A stretch of 64,000 bases of DNA, from NCBI RefSeq assembly GCF_005938125.1, contig NZ_VCQN01000005.1, positions 246,040 through 310,039 of the forward strand. The letters are read 5' to 3'. This stretch comes from Bacillus sp. BHET2. Its GTDB lineage: Bacteria; Bacillota; Bacilli; Bacillales; Bacillaceae_B. Below, one piece after another: positions 43,677 through 51,417 of the stretch; positions within the stretch are counted from its first letter, which is position 1, and the number at the start of each line of letters is the position of its first letter. The translations under genes and the position numbers were made by a program. The notes beneath the pieces are model-generated. The model worked only from the letters and a program-made list of their open reading frames with translations, was not told the DNA's origin and searched no databases.

Positions 43677-44373
43677 AGCAAAGAAATTACAGAAGCTCAT
43701 GATGAAAACAAAGAGGAAGCTGGTCACGATTACGGCTCCTAAGTCACCGATTTCAGAGCAATATAAAACGATTCGTACCAATATCAACTTCTCATCAGTG
43801 GACCGGGAAATGCGTTCGATCATGATCACGTCATCTGGCCCGGGAGAAGGGAAGTCAACGACAGCGGCAAACTTGGCCGTCGTGTTTGCCCAACAGGGTA
43901 AGAGTGTTCTTCTCGTCGATGCAGATATGCGCAAACCGACCGCCCATTATACGTTTAATGTCCAGAATACCCATGGGTTAACGACGGTGTTAACGAGACA
44001 AAAATCGTTAAGAGAAGTCGTGAACACAACAGAAGTCGATCACTTGGACCTCTTGACGTGTGGACCGGTACCACCGAACCCGGCGGAATTATTGAGCTCA
44101 CGTTCCATGGAAGAATTTCTTGTGGACGTATACGCTGATTACGAAATGGTGATTTTCGATACACCTCCTGTTCTGGCAGTGACCGATGCCCAGGTGCTTT
44201 CCAACCAATGTCATGGTTCGATCTTGGTGGTGAGCTCAGGTACGACAGAAATTGAAGCAGCCCAAAAAGGGAAAGAGCTTCTGCAAACGGGAAAAGGAAA
44301 GCTGCTTGGCGTGATCCTGAACAACCGTGAAGTGAAAGATACCAATTACTATTACTATTATGGTAAAAGATAA
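43669..44373 (+). CDS. Bacterial tyrosine kinase (BY-kinase), EpsB/YwqD/CapB type
   Basis: About 234 residues. Walker A is SSGPGEGKSTTAANLA, Walker A' is VLLVDADMRKPT and Walker B lies in MVIFDTPPVLAVTD. The C-terminal autophosphorylation cluster is NYYYYYGKR. It works with the preceding membrane modulator to control polymer assembly and phosphorylates sugar-modifying enzymes. A GTG at 43660 is in frame, but AAAGAGGTG serves the TTG at 43669 better. The PHP phosphatase that reverses it follows 114 bases on. Confidence 0.93.
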   Translation: MGKAKKLQKLMMKTKRKLVTITAPKSPISEQYKTIRTNINFSSVDREMRSIMITSSGPGEGKSTTAANLAVVFAQQGKSVLLVDADMRKPTAHYTFNVQNTHGLTTVLTRQKSLREVVNTTEVDHLDLLTCGPVPPNPAELLSSRSMEEFLVDVYADYEMVIFDTPPVLAVTDAQVLSNQCHGSILVVSSGTTEIEAAQKGKELLQTGKGKLLGVILNNREVKDTNYYYYYGKR

Positions 44374-44487
44374 CAATGAATAAATACCCATTCGACAAAT
44401 TTCACCTGTTTACAAAAATACCTAGTGTAGTAAAATAATAGATGTTGGTATAAGTCGAAAGAACTATTTCATGTGAGGAGGATAACG

Positions 44488-45255
44488 ATGATTGATATAC
44501 ACAGTCACATTTTACCCGGTGTTGACGACGGCGCCAGAACAATGGAAGACAGCCTAGACATGGCAAAGCTTGCGGTGTCAGAGGGTATTCATACAATCAT
44601 TGCGACTCCTCATCATATGAATGGTCAATACGAGAATGAGAGAGTGGACATTCTTCATCGAGTCGATGAACTGAATAAGCACTTGAAACAAGAGAACATA
44701 GATTTACATGTACTACCAGGTCAAGAAAATAGAATTTACGGTGAAATGGTGGAAGACTATCAGAATGGAAAACTACTACCATTAAACCGAGTTTCCCCAT
44801 ACATATTTGTGGAGTTCCCTTCAAGTTCAGTACCAAGATATGCTGACAGACTCTTGTACGAGCTGCAAAATGAAGGGTTGATCCCCCTGATTGTTCACCC
44901 GGAACGAAACGCAGAAATCGTGGAACGACCTGACAGACTTTACAATTTGGTCAAGAACGGTGCTGCGACTCAATTAACCGCATCCAGTCTAACTGGATAC
45001 TTCGGTAAGAACATCCAGAAATTTTCACAGCAACTGATAGAAGCCAATCTTACTCACTTCATCGCTTCAGACGCACACAATATACATAATCGCTCCTTCA
45101 AGATGGAAGAAGCCATGGATACACTAGAGAAAAAGTATGGAATAGACATGATCTATTACTTTACAGAAAATGCAGAGTTGTTAATAGAAGGCAAAAACAT
45201 CTATAAAGAAATACCCGAGAAGGTAAAAAAGAGAAAATTCTTGGGGATCTTTTAA
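44488..45255 (+). CDS. PHP-type protein-tyrosine phosphatase, YwqE/CpsB/CapC family
   Basis: 255 residues with the manganese-binding PHP motifs DIHSHILPGVDDGA (N-terminus), ATPHHMNG, VHPERN and ASDAHN. It dephosphorylates the BY-kinase cluster and its substrates. The frame opens with GTG at 44473, but that codon begins the GTGAGGAGG ribosome site; the ATG at 44488 is correct. It ends the regulatory trio; a long structured gap separates it from the biosynthetic genes. Confidence 0.93.
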   Translation: MIDIHSHILPGVDDGARTMEDSLDMAKLAVSEGIHTIIATPHHMNGQYENERVDILHRVDELNKHLKQENIDLHVLPGQENRIYGEMVEDYQNGKLLPLNRVSPYIFVEFPSSSVPRYADRLLYELQNEGLIPLIVHPERNAEIVERPDRLYNLVKNGAATQLTASSLTGYFGKNIQKFSQQLIEANLTHFIASDAHNIHNRSFKMEEAMDTLEKKYGIDMIYYFTENAELLIEGKNIYKEIPEKVKKRKFLGIF

Positions 45256-45284
45256 CGGAATAGAAGTGGTAAGTTCCTAAGGTA

Positions 45285-45470
45285 CTATTGTCGTTTGTCA
45301 TTCAGAATTGGAAAGTTGCACGAAGACAACAGTAGAATTTTGGGAATGTCTCCTCACCGTTATCGATGGAGGCACTCGGTCACACCGTGGGTGAAGAGTA
45401 GACGCTTTAACCTTAGACGCTTGTCGTCACTGGTGGGATGTGAGGAAGGGTTAGATGCCCACATTTACTA
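45285..45470 (+). ncRNA. Candidate EAR (epsC) processive antitermination RNA
   Basis: Position: just upstream of the EpsC-type dehydratase gene and downstream of the kinase genes, the location of EAR in Bacillus subtilis eps. Structure seen: TCCTCAC (45351-45357) pairs with GTGAGGA (45440-45446) and encloses local stems such as CACTCGG/CCGTGGGTG. A competing pairing ATGTG/CACAT (45438-45442 with 45460-45464) overlaps the long-range stem. GC content is higher than in the surroundings. I cannot run the Rfam model, so the family call is by synteny and fold. Confidence 0.5.
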
Positions 45471-45616
45471 TTATAATATACAAGTGTAAAGACATGCAAA
45501 ATATATTTACTATGTAATGTATTCCTCTAATGTAAGGAAGAGGTTATTTGAAGGGATTTACCTTCATTAATAGAGTAAAAGTGGTCTAAGTAAAAAGAAT
45601 TTAAGAGAATATAGAT

Positions 45617-45666
45617 CCCTAAGGAAAGAGTATATGATTATATTTTTCCCTTAGGTATTTATTTTG
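45617..45666 (+). terminator. Terminator-like hairpin before the dehydratase gene
   Basis: CCTAAGG and CCTTAGG pair, and the stem continues through AAAGAGTATA against TATATTTTTC with one bulge and wobbles. TATTTATTTTG follows. It would stop transcription inside the operon unless it is read through. Confidence 0.65.
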
Positions 45667-45695
45667 TCGTAAAACAGATAAAAGGAGAGGTTCAT

Positions 45696-47516
45696 TTGAG
45701 TTATACGAAACGGGTTTCCATGCTGATGCTTCTGGACTCCATTATTGTGTTAACGGCTATTTATATCGGTTATTATATTCTTCATCCTACATTCAGCTGG
45801 TACACTCTTCCAACACTCGTTTTCAGCTCGGCGGCACTACTGGTGACGCATCATCTGTTTGCCTTCATTTATCGTCTTTATCAGAAGGCGTGGGAGTATG
45901 CAAGTGTAGGTGAAATGCTTGCGATTATTCGAGCCGTCACCTTTTCCATTGCCACAACCGGTGTCCTTCAGTTTATTGTCAATGGTGATATTTATGTGCG
46001 TGTTCTAGGTGTTACCTGGATGATGCATATCATTCTAATCGGAGGATCACGCTTCTCCTGGAGAATGTACAGAGACTACTACATAAAGACGAAACAAGAA
46101 AAGAAGCGAGCGCTTATTATCGGTGCAGGGGCAGCGGGATCCATGCTCGTCCGTCAATTCATGAAAAATCATGACGCAGACATCCTTCCGGTAGGATTTG
46201 TTGATGATGATCCGAAGAAACAGAAACTACAAATCTATGGTGTGACGGTATACGGGGAAACAAAAGATATTCCGAAACTAGTAGAGAAGTTACATATAGA
46301 GAACATTATCATTGCCATTCCATCCATGAGTAAATCAGAGGTTCAAAAAGTGTACCAGGAATGCAGCAAGACAAAGGCCAAGACGCAGATTATGCCGATG
46401 TTAGAAGACATTGTGTCAGGTAAGGTGTCTGTGAATCAATTCCGTGATGTACAGGTAGAAGATTTGCTGGGAAGAGATCCTGTAGAGCTGGATACGCAAT
46501 CGGTTTCAGAGAAATTGACGGGGAAAACGATTCTTGTCACTGGTGCAGGTGGATCGATCGGTTCTGAAATCTGCCGTCAGGTGAGTAAGTTTAAACCGAA
46601 GAAGCTTGTATTAGTTGGGCACGGGGAGAATTCCATTTACGGGATCGATATGGAGCTTAGAAATAAATACAAAACAGAATTTGACATCATACCTGTTATT
46701 GCAGATATACAAGACCGCTCCAGAATCTTTGAAGTGATGGAGAGTCACGCTCCGGATGTTGTGTATCATGCCGCGGCTCATAAGCATGTACCCTTGATGG
46801 AATACAATCCGAAAGAAGCAGTGAAAAACAACGTCATCGGGACGAAGAATGTAGCGGAAGCAGCCGATACATTCGGTGTCAATACGTTTGTACTGGTTTC
46901 TTCTGATAAGGCAGTGAACCCAACGAACGTCATGGGATCGACGAAGAGAATTGCGGAGATGGTGATTCAGAATCTGAATAAAGATAGCCAAACCAATTTC
47001 GTTGCGGTGCGTTTCGGAAACGTGTTGGGTAGCCGTGGCAGTGTAATTCCTTTATTCAAAAAGCAAATTCAAGCCGGTGGACCGGTCACGGTGACCCATC
47101 CTGATATGACGAGATACTTCATGACGATTCCGGAAGCGTCGAGACTTGTGATGCAGGCCGGGGCTTTGGCACGTGGAGGAGAGATCTTTGTCCTTGATAT
47201 GGGTGAGCCGGTGAAGATTGTGGACTTGGCTAAGAATTTGATTACTCTATCCGGTTATTCAGTAGAAGAGATTGGGATTAAATATGCGGGGATTCGTCCT
47301 GGGGAGAAGATGTTTGAGGAATTGTTGGGTGAGAATGAGGTTCATGGAGAGGCTGTGTTTCCGAAGATTTTTGTTGGGAAGACGGTGGAGTTTGAGTATG
47401 ATCGGGTATCGAACCTGATAGAGAACCATAGTGATTTTAAGGCTCAATACTTAGCTGGTTATGTGTTGGACTTAGCTAACAAAAACGAACAACAATTAGT
47501 GAGAAACGTGCAGTAG
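45696..47516 (+). CDS. EpsC/CapD/PglF-type UDP-sugar 4,6-dehydratase
   Basis: 606 residues. Four N-terminal membrane segments (about 8-125) are followed by an N-terminal Rossmann-like CoA-binding type domain with IIGAGAAGSMLVRQF. The catalytic short-chain dehydrogenase domain (about 270-560) has VTGAGGSIGSEICRQ, YHAAAHKHVPLME and VRFGNVLGSRGSVIPLF. It converts UDP-GlcNAc to the 4-keto-6-deoxy sugar, the substrate of the aminotransferase encoded next. TTG start with AGGAGAGG upstream. Probably a target of the BY-kinase, by analogy. The Bacillus subtilis homologue is EpsC. Confidence 0.93.
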   Translation: MSYTKRVSMLMLLDSIIVLTAIYIGYYILHPTFSWYTLPTLVFSSAALLVTHHLFAFIYRLYQKAWEYASVGEMLAIIRAVTFSIATTGVLQFIVNGDIYVRVLGVTWMMHIILIGGSRFSWRMYRDYYIKTKQEKKRALIIGAGAAGSMLVRQFMKNHDADILPVGFVDDDPKKQKLQIYGVTVYGETKDIPKLVEKLHIENIIIAIPSMSKSEVQKVYQECSKTKAKTQIMPMLEDIVSGKVSVNQFRDVQVEDLLGRDPVELDTQSVSEKLTGKTILVTGAGGSIGSEICRQVSKFKPKKLVLVGHGENSIYGIDMELRNKYKTEFDIIPVIADIQDRSRIFEVMESHAPDVVYHAAAHKHVPLMEYNPKEAVKNNVIGTKNVAEAADTFGVNTFVLVSSDKAVNPTNVMGSTKRIAEMVIQNLNKDSQTNFVAVRFGNVLGSRGSVIPLFKKQIQAGGPVTVTHPDMTRYFMTIPEASRLVMQAGALARGGEIFVLDMGEPVKIVDLAKNLITLSGYSVEEIGIKYAGIRPGEKMFEELLGENEVHGEAVFPKIFVGKTVEFEYDRVSNLIENHSDFKAQYLAGYVLDLANKNEQQLVRNVQ

Positions 47517-47577
47517 TAATTTATCAGCAAAAAAGAGAGTTCTAATAAGTATCTTATTAAATAGAGTATTTGATAAC

Positions 47578-47635
47578 CTACCATAGGTATTTAAATAACA
47601 TTATATACCTATGGTAGTAAATACTAATATTAGTA
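47578..47635. repeat. Two palindromes before the aminotransferase gene
   Basis: A 13-bp perfect inverted repeat (47578-47590 with 47605-47617, arms CTACCATAGGTAT/ATACCTATGGTAG) and a 14-base palindrome TACTAATATTAGTA (47622-47635). No T-run follows either, so they do not look like a plain terminator. Confidence 0.65.
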
Positions 47636-47722
47636 GTTTATTAGTTAAATGGATAGTACACATCAAATTATCTAAGTAAGTAATAAACAACTAACATACA
47701 TAGTGGAAGGAAGATTTAGAGT

Positions 47723-48838
47723 ATGGGAAATCGAATTTTTCTTTCATCACCGCATATGAGTGATGAAGGATATGAAATGGAATATGTAAAAGAAGCGTTT
47801 GATACCAATTGGATTGCTCCTCTTGGAGAAAACGTGAATGAATTTGAAAAAGAACTGGCTGCTAAAGTTGGCTCTAAAGCTGCGGCAGCTCTATCTTCTG
47901 GTACTGGAGCAATCCACTTAGCTTTAAGAGCGGCTAGTGTGGAAGAAGGAGATATCGTCTTCTGTCCGACACTAACATTCTCAGCTACAGCGAATCCCAT
48001 TATCTATCAAAATGCTATTCCTGTTTTCATTGATAGTGATTATGAGACGTGGAATATGTGTCCTAAAGCGTTAGAAGAAGCTTTTGAAAAGTATCCTGAA
48101 GTGAAAGCTGTGATTGTTGTCCACCTTTATGGACTATCTGCTGATATGGATAAAATTGTAAAAATTTGCAAGAAGTATAATGTTGCATTGATAGAAGATG
48201 CTGCTGAGAGTTTAGGTACTTATTACAAAGGAAAACATACAGGAACGTTCGGAGATTACGGTATTTTTTCTTTTAATGGAAACAAAATTATCACTACTTC
48301 TGGTGGTGGGATGTTGGTTTCAAATAATGAAGAACGTATTGCGAAAACAAGATTTTGGGCTACGCAGAGTAGAGACCAAGCAAGACATTATCAGCATAGC
48401 GAATTAGGCTTTAATTATCGAATGAGCAATGTGGTTGCCGGTATTGGTAGAGGGCAGCTTAAGGTGTTAGATCAGAGGGTTGAGAAGAAGAGATATATTT
48501 TTGACTTTTATAAAAGAGAGCTTGGTGGACTTGATGGTGTTGAGTTCATGCCTAGTAATGAATGGGATGAGCCGAATTATTGGTTAAGTTCGATGACTTT
48601 GAATGGTCATGTAAGACCGATAGATGTGATGGATGCTCTTGAAAAAGAAAATATTGAATCTAGGCCAATTTGGAAGCCGATGCATATGCAGCCTTATTTT
48701 GAGAAGTATGACTTTGTTGGGACTGGTGTTTCGGAGAAGTTGTTTGAGAATGGTGTTTGTTTGCCGTCTGATACGAAGATGACGAATGAGGTTTTGGAGA
48801 GAGTTGTGGAAATTGTTAAAGGGTTGTGGTTGAACTAA
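47723..48838 (+). CDS. DegT/DnrJ/EryC1/StrS-family PLP aminotransferase
   Basis: 371 residues, fold type I PLP enzyme. Seen: SSGTGAIHLALRAA (phosphate loop), IEDAAESLGTYYKGK (PLP Asp), and the lysine-bearing SFNGNKIITTSGGGM. It would aminate the 4-keto sugar made by the dehydratase encoded upstream, like PglE/EpsN. The priming transferase and acetyltransferase that follow complete a bacillosamine-type (2,4-diacetamido-trideoxyhexose) pathway. The start is supported by GGAAGGAAG upstream. Confidence 0.93.
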   Translation: MGNRIFLSSPHMSDEGYEMEYVKEAFDTNWIAPLGENVNEFEKELAAKVGSKAAAALSSGTGAIHLALRAASVEEGDIVFCPTLTFSATANPIIYQNAIPVFIDSDYETWNMCPKALEEAFEKYPEVKAVIVVHLYGLSADMDKIVKICKKYNVALIEDAAESLGTYYKGKHTGTFGDYGIFSFNGNKIITTSGGGMLVSNNEERIAKTRFWATQSRDQARHYQHSELGFNYRMSNVVAGIGRGQLKVLDQRVEKKRYIFDFYKRELGGLDGVEFMPSNEWDEPNYWLSSMTLNGHVRPIDVMDALEKENIESRPIWKPMHMQPYFEKYDFVGTGVSEKLFENGVCLPSDTKMTNEVLERVVEIVKGLWLN

Positions 48839-49488
48839 TGAGGAATTCGCAAGGTGGTATTTATCGAAGTTTTATTAAAAGGCCGATGGATTTTATCCTT
48901 TCTTTAATTACTATTATCATTCTTACTATTATTCCGGTTTTACCAATAGTGGCTATCCTTGTGAGAATTAAGTTGGGTAGTCCGGTTATTTTTAAACAAG
49001 AAAGACCAGGACTGGATGAAAAGATTTTTAGGATGTATAAGTTTAGAACCATGACGGATGAAAGAGATCATAGTGGAGAATTACTGCCTGACAGTGTTAG
49101 GTTGACGAGGTTTGGAAGGTTCCTTCGTTCAACGTCACTTGATGAACTTCCGGAGCTTTTTAATATCTTAAAAGGAGATATGTCCATAGTAGGACCTAGA
49201 CCATTATTGGTACAGTATCTGCCTCTTTATAATGAACGTCAAAAACGTCGGCATGCAGTTAGACCAGGGTTATCTGGTTTGGCTCAGGTGAGTGGTAGGA
49301 ATGCTATTGACTGGGAAGATAAGTTTGATCTTGATGTTAGATATGTTGATAATGTGAGTTTTATTGGTGATTGGAATATTATTTTTTCTACTATTAAGAA
49401 GGTTTTTATAAGAGAGGGAATCAATTCCGAGACAGCAGCGACGGTGGAACCCTTCCAAGGGACCGAAGAGGAAAGAATGAAACTATGA
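48838..49488 (+). CDS. Priming sugar-phosphate transferase (EpsL/PglC type)
   Basis: About 216 residues. One N-terminal hydrophobic re-entrant segment is followed by the bacterial sugar transferase domain: KLGSPVIFKQERPGLD, MYKFRTMTDERD, STSLDELPELFNILKGDMS and VGPRPLL. It moves the sugar 1-phosphate (probably diNAc-bacillosamine) to undecaprenyl phosphate, starting the repeat unit. The ATG at 48838 overlaps the aminotransferase stop by one base; an in-frame GTG at 48826 is possible. It overlaps the acetyltransferase gene at its end. Confidence 0.92.
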   Translation: MRNSQGGIYRSFIKRPMDFILSLITIIILTIIPVLPIVAILVRIKLGSPVIFKQERPGLDEKIFRMYKFRTMTDERDHSGELLPDSVRLTRFGRFLRSTSLDELPELFNILKGDMSIVGPRPLLVQYLPLYNERQKRRHAVRPGLSGLAQVSGRNAIDWEDKFDLDVRYVDNVSFIGDWNIIFSTIKKVFIREGINSETAATVEPFQGTEEERMKL

Positions 49489-50108
49489 AAAATAAACTTC
49501 TTATTATAGGTGCAAGTGGCCATGGGAAAGTGGTGGCTGACATAGCCTTAAAAATGAATAGATGGCAGAGTATTGTTTTCTTAGATGATGATGAAAGTAT
49601 TAAAATATCAATGGGAATTGAAGTAATAGGGAAGGCGAAGGAGTCTTTTAAACTATTAAATGATTACGACATATGTGTTGCTATAGGTAATAATGCTATT
49701 AGAGAAAAAATTCAGACTCAACTGGAATCAAAAGGAGCAAATCTTCCTGCTTTGATTCACCCAACTGCAGTTATAGGTGAGCAGGTTAATATCGGATCTG
49801 GAACAGTAGTCATGGCTGGTGTAGTTGTTAACTGCTGCACTGGAGTCGGTAAGGGTTGCATTATCAATACAGGTTCTACTATCGACCATGACAATGTTAT
49901 TGGGAATTTTACACATATTTCACCAGGGGTACATTTAGCGGGGACAGTTAATGTTGGGCAGAGTACATGGATAGGGATAGGTAGCATTGTTAGTAATAAT
50001 GTGAATATCATTAGTGGCAGTAAATTAGGAGCAGGTGCTGTAGTGGTAAAGGATATAAATGAACCTGGGACTTATGTTGGTGTTCCGGTAAGGAGAATAA
50101 ATTCTTAA
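49485..50108 (+). CDS. PglD/NeuD-type sugar O/N-acetyltransferase
   Basis: 207 residues. The N-terminal nucleotide-sugar binding domain has LIIGASGHGKVVADIA, and a left-handed beta-helix made of hexapeptide repeats runs from about 85 to 195 (VNIGSGTVVMAGVVVN, then INTGSTIDHDNVIGNFTHI). His126-type HDN segment is the expected catalytic base region. It should acetylate the 4-amino sugar made by the DegT enzyme, as PglD does. Its ATG overlaps the previous stop by four bases (ATGA). Confidence 0.9.
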   Translation: MKNKLLIIGASGHGKVVADIALKMNRWQSIVFLDDDESIKISMGIEVIGKAKESFKLLNDYDICVAIGNNAIREKIQTQLESKGANLPALIHPTAVIGEQVNIGSGTVVMAGVVVNCCTGVGKGCIINTGSTIDHDNVIGNFTHISPGVHLAGTVNVGQSTWIGIGSIVSNNVNIISGSKLGAGAVVVKDINEPGTYVGVPVRRINS

Positions 50109-50140
50109 TTTACAAAATGTTGTAACTGGGGTGGCAGATA

Positions 50141-51400
50141 TTGAAGAAAAAAATATGGTTGTGGAATCATTACGCAACTGATATGTACAAAAATCGGGGC
50201 GGACGGCACTATTGGTTTGCAGAGAACCTAATTAAACAAGGCTACGAACCAACGGTTTTTTGTGCAAATACTTTTCATAATAAATCAGATTTTATCGATA
50301 CACAAAATAAAAAATATACTACAGATATTCTAGATAATATCCCCTTTGTTTTTGTTAGGACTACTACCGCATTAGGTAACGGCATTGATCGAGTAAAAAA
50401 TATGGGGTTATTTTATTTGAACTTATTTTCTGTAGTAAAAGAATATGTAAAGCATAACGGTAAGCCAGATGTAATTCTTGCTTCTAGTGTACACCCCTTG
50501 ACTATGGTTGCAGGAATTAAAATTGCTAATAAGCTTGGAGTTCCTTGTATTTGTGAGATTAGAGACTTATGGCCCGAAGCTATCTTTTCATTTAATAAAG
50601 CAAAAGAAACTAGCCTTTTAGGGCGGGTCCTTACGGCTGGTGAGCATTGGATTTATAGAAATGCAGATGCTCTCGTCTTTACTAAAGAGGGAGATACTGA
50701 CTATATAATTGAAAAGAAATGGGATACCGAACAAGGTGGGAAAATAAATCTTACGAAATGCCATTACATTAATAATGGTGTAGATTTAAATGCATTTGAG
50801 GCTTCTTCTTCTAAAAATAAAGTTGATGATGAAGATTTATGTGGAGATAAGTTCAATGTTGTCTATGTAGGAGCAATTAGACCTGTTAATAATGTAGGTA
50901 ACCTACTAGATGCAGCTGCGCTGCTAAAAGATGAAAACAATATTCAATTTTTAATATATGGTGATGGTAATCAAAGAGAAATGTTAGAAAAGAGAATAGC
51001 TGATGAGAATCTAACTAATGTAAAGATGAAAGGCTTTGTAAATAAACGTTCCATACCATATATATTGAGCAAATCATCGGTGAACATCCTTAATTACTCA
51101 CACACACAATACAACTGGGCAAGAGGTAATAGTTCTAATAAATTATTTGAATATATGGCTTCAGGAAAACCTATTATTTCAACTGTGAAAATGGGTTATT
51201 CAATATTAGAAAAGTACAAGTGTGGAATAGAACTAGAAAATAGTACTTCCCAGGAATTAGCAAAGGAAATTTTATATATCAAAGAAATGCCTAAAGAAGA
51301 GTATAAAGTTATGGGTGCAAATGCTAAAAAGGGTGCAAATGACTTCGATTTCCAAAAGTTAACTAAAAAATTGATAGATGTTGTTGAAGAAGTAAACTAA
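50141..51400 (+). CDS. Glycosyltransferase family 4, WbuB-like
   Basis: 419 residues. N-terminal RGGRHYWFAENLIKQGYEP, the segment CEIRDLWPEAIFSF (common to WbuB-type fucosaminyl-like transferases), and the C-terminal NSSNKLFEYMASGKPII signature of GT4. The DLWPE motif suggests an amino- or deoxy-sugar donor, but this is an inference. TTG start with GGGGTGG upstream. From here to about 59.08 kb the operon is visibly richer in A and T. Confidence 0.87.
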   Translation: MKKKIWLWNHYATDMYKNRGGRHYWFAENLIKQGYEPTVFCANTFHNKSDFIDTQNKKYTTDILDNIPFVFVRTTTALGNGIDRVKNMGLFYLNLFSVVKEYVKHNGKPDVILASSVHPLTMVAGIKIANKLGVPCICEIRDLWPEAIFSFNKAKETSLLGRVLTAGEHWIYRNADALVFTKEGDTDYIIEKKWDTEQGGKINLTKCHYINNGVDLNAFEASSSKNKVDDEDLCGDKFNVVYVGAIRPVNNVGNLLDAAALLKDENNIQFLIYGDGNQREMLEKRIADENLTNVKMKGFVNKRSIPYILSKSSVNILNYSHTQYNWARGNSSNKLFEYMASGKPIISTVKMGYSILEKYKCGIELENSTSQELAKEILYIKEMPKEEYKVMGANAKKGANDFDFQKLTKKLIDVVEEVN

Positions 51401-51417
51401 AAAGATGAGGTATTGCA

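Larger units (their letters stand above)
45256..45695 (+). other. 440-base structured leader between regulatory and biosynthetic eps genes
   Basis: No gene is credible here. The region contains a candidate EAR-like RNA (45285-45470), two short hairpins (CCTCT/AGAGG near 45522-45544 and GAAGG/CCTTC near 45550-45565), then a terminator-like hairpin (45617-45666) and the ribosome site AAAGGAGAGG of the dehydratase gene. Confidence 0.6.

Noticed and set aside
45295..45489. 64-codon frame in the structured leader
   Set aside because: No ribosome site, Arg/Ser-rich product, and the DNA is better explained by base-paired RNA structure.
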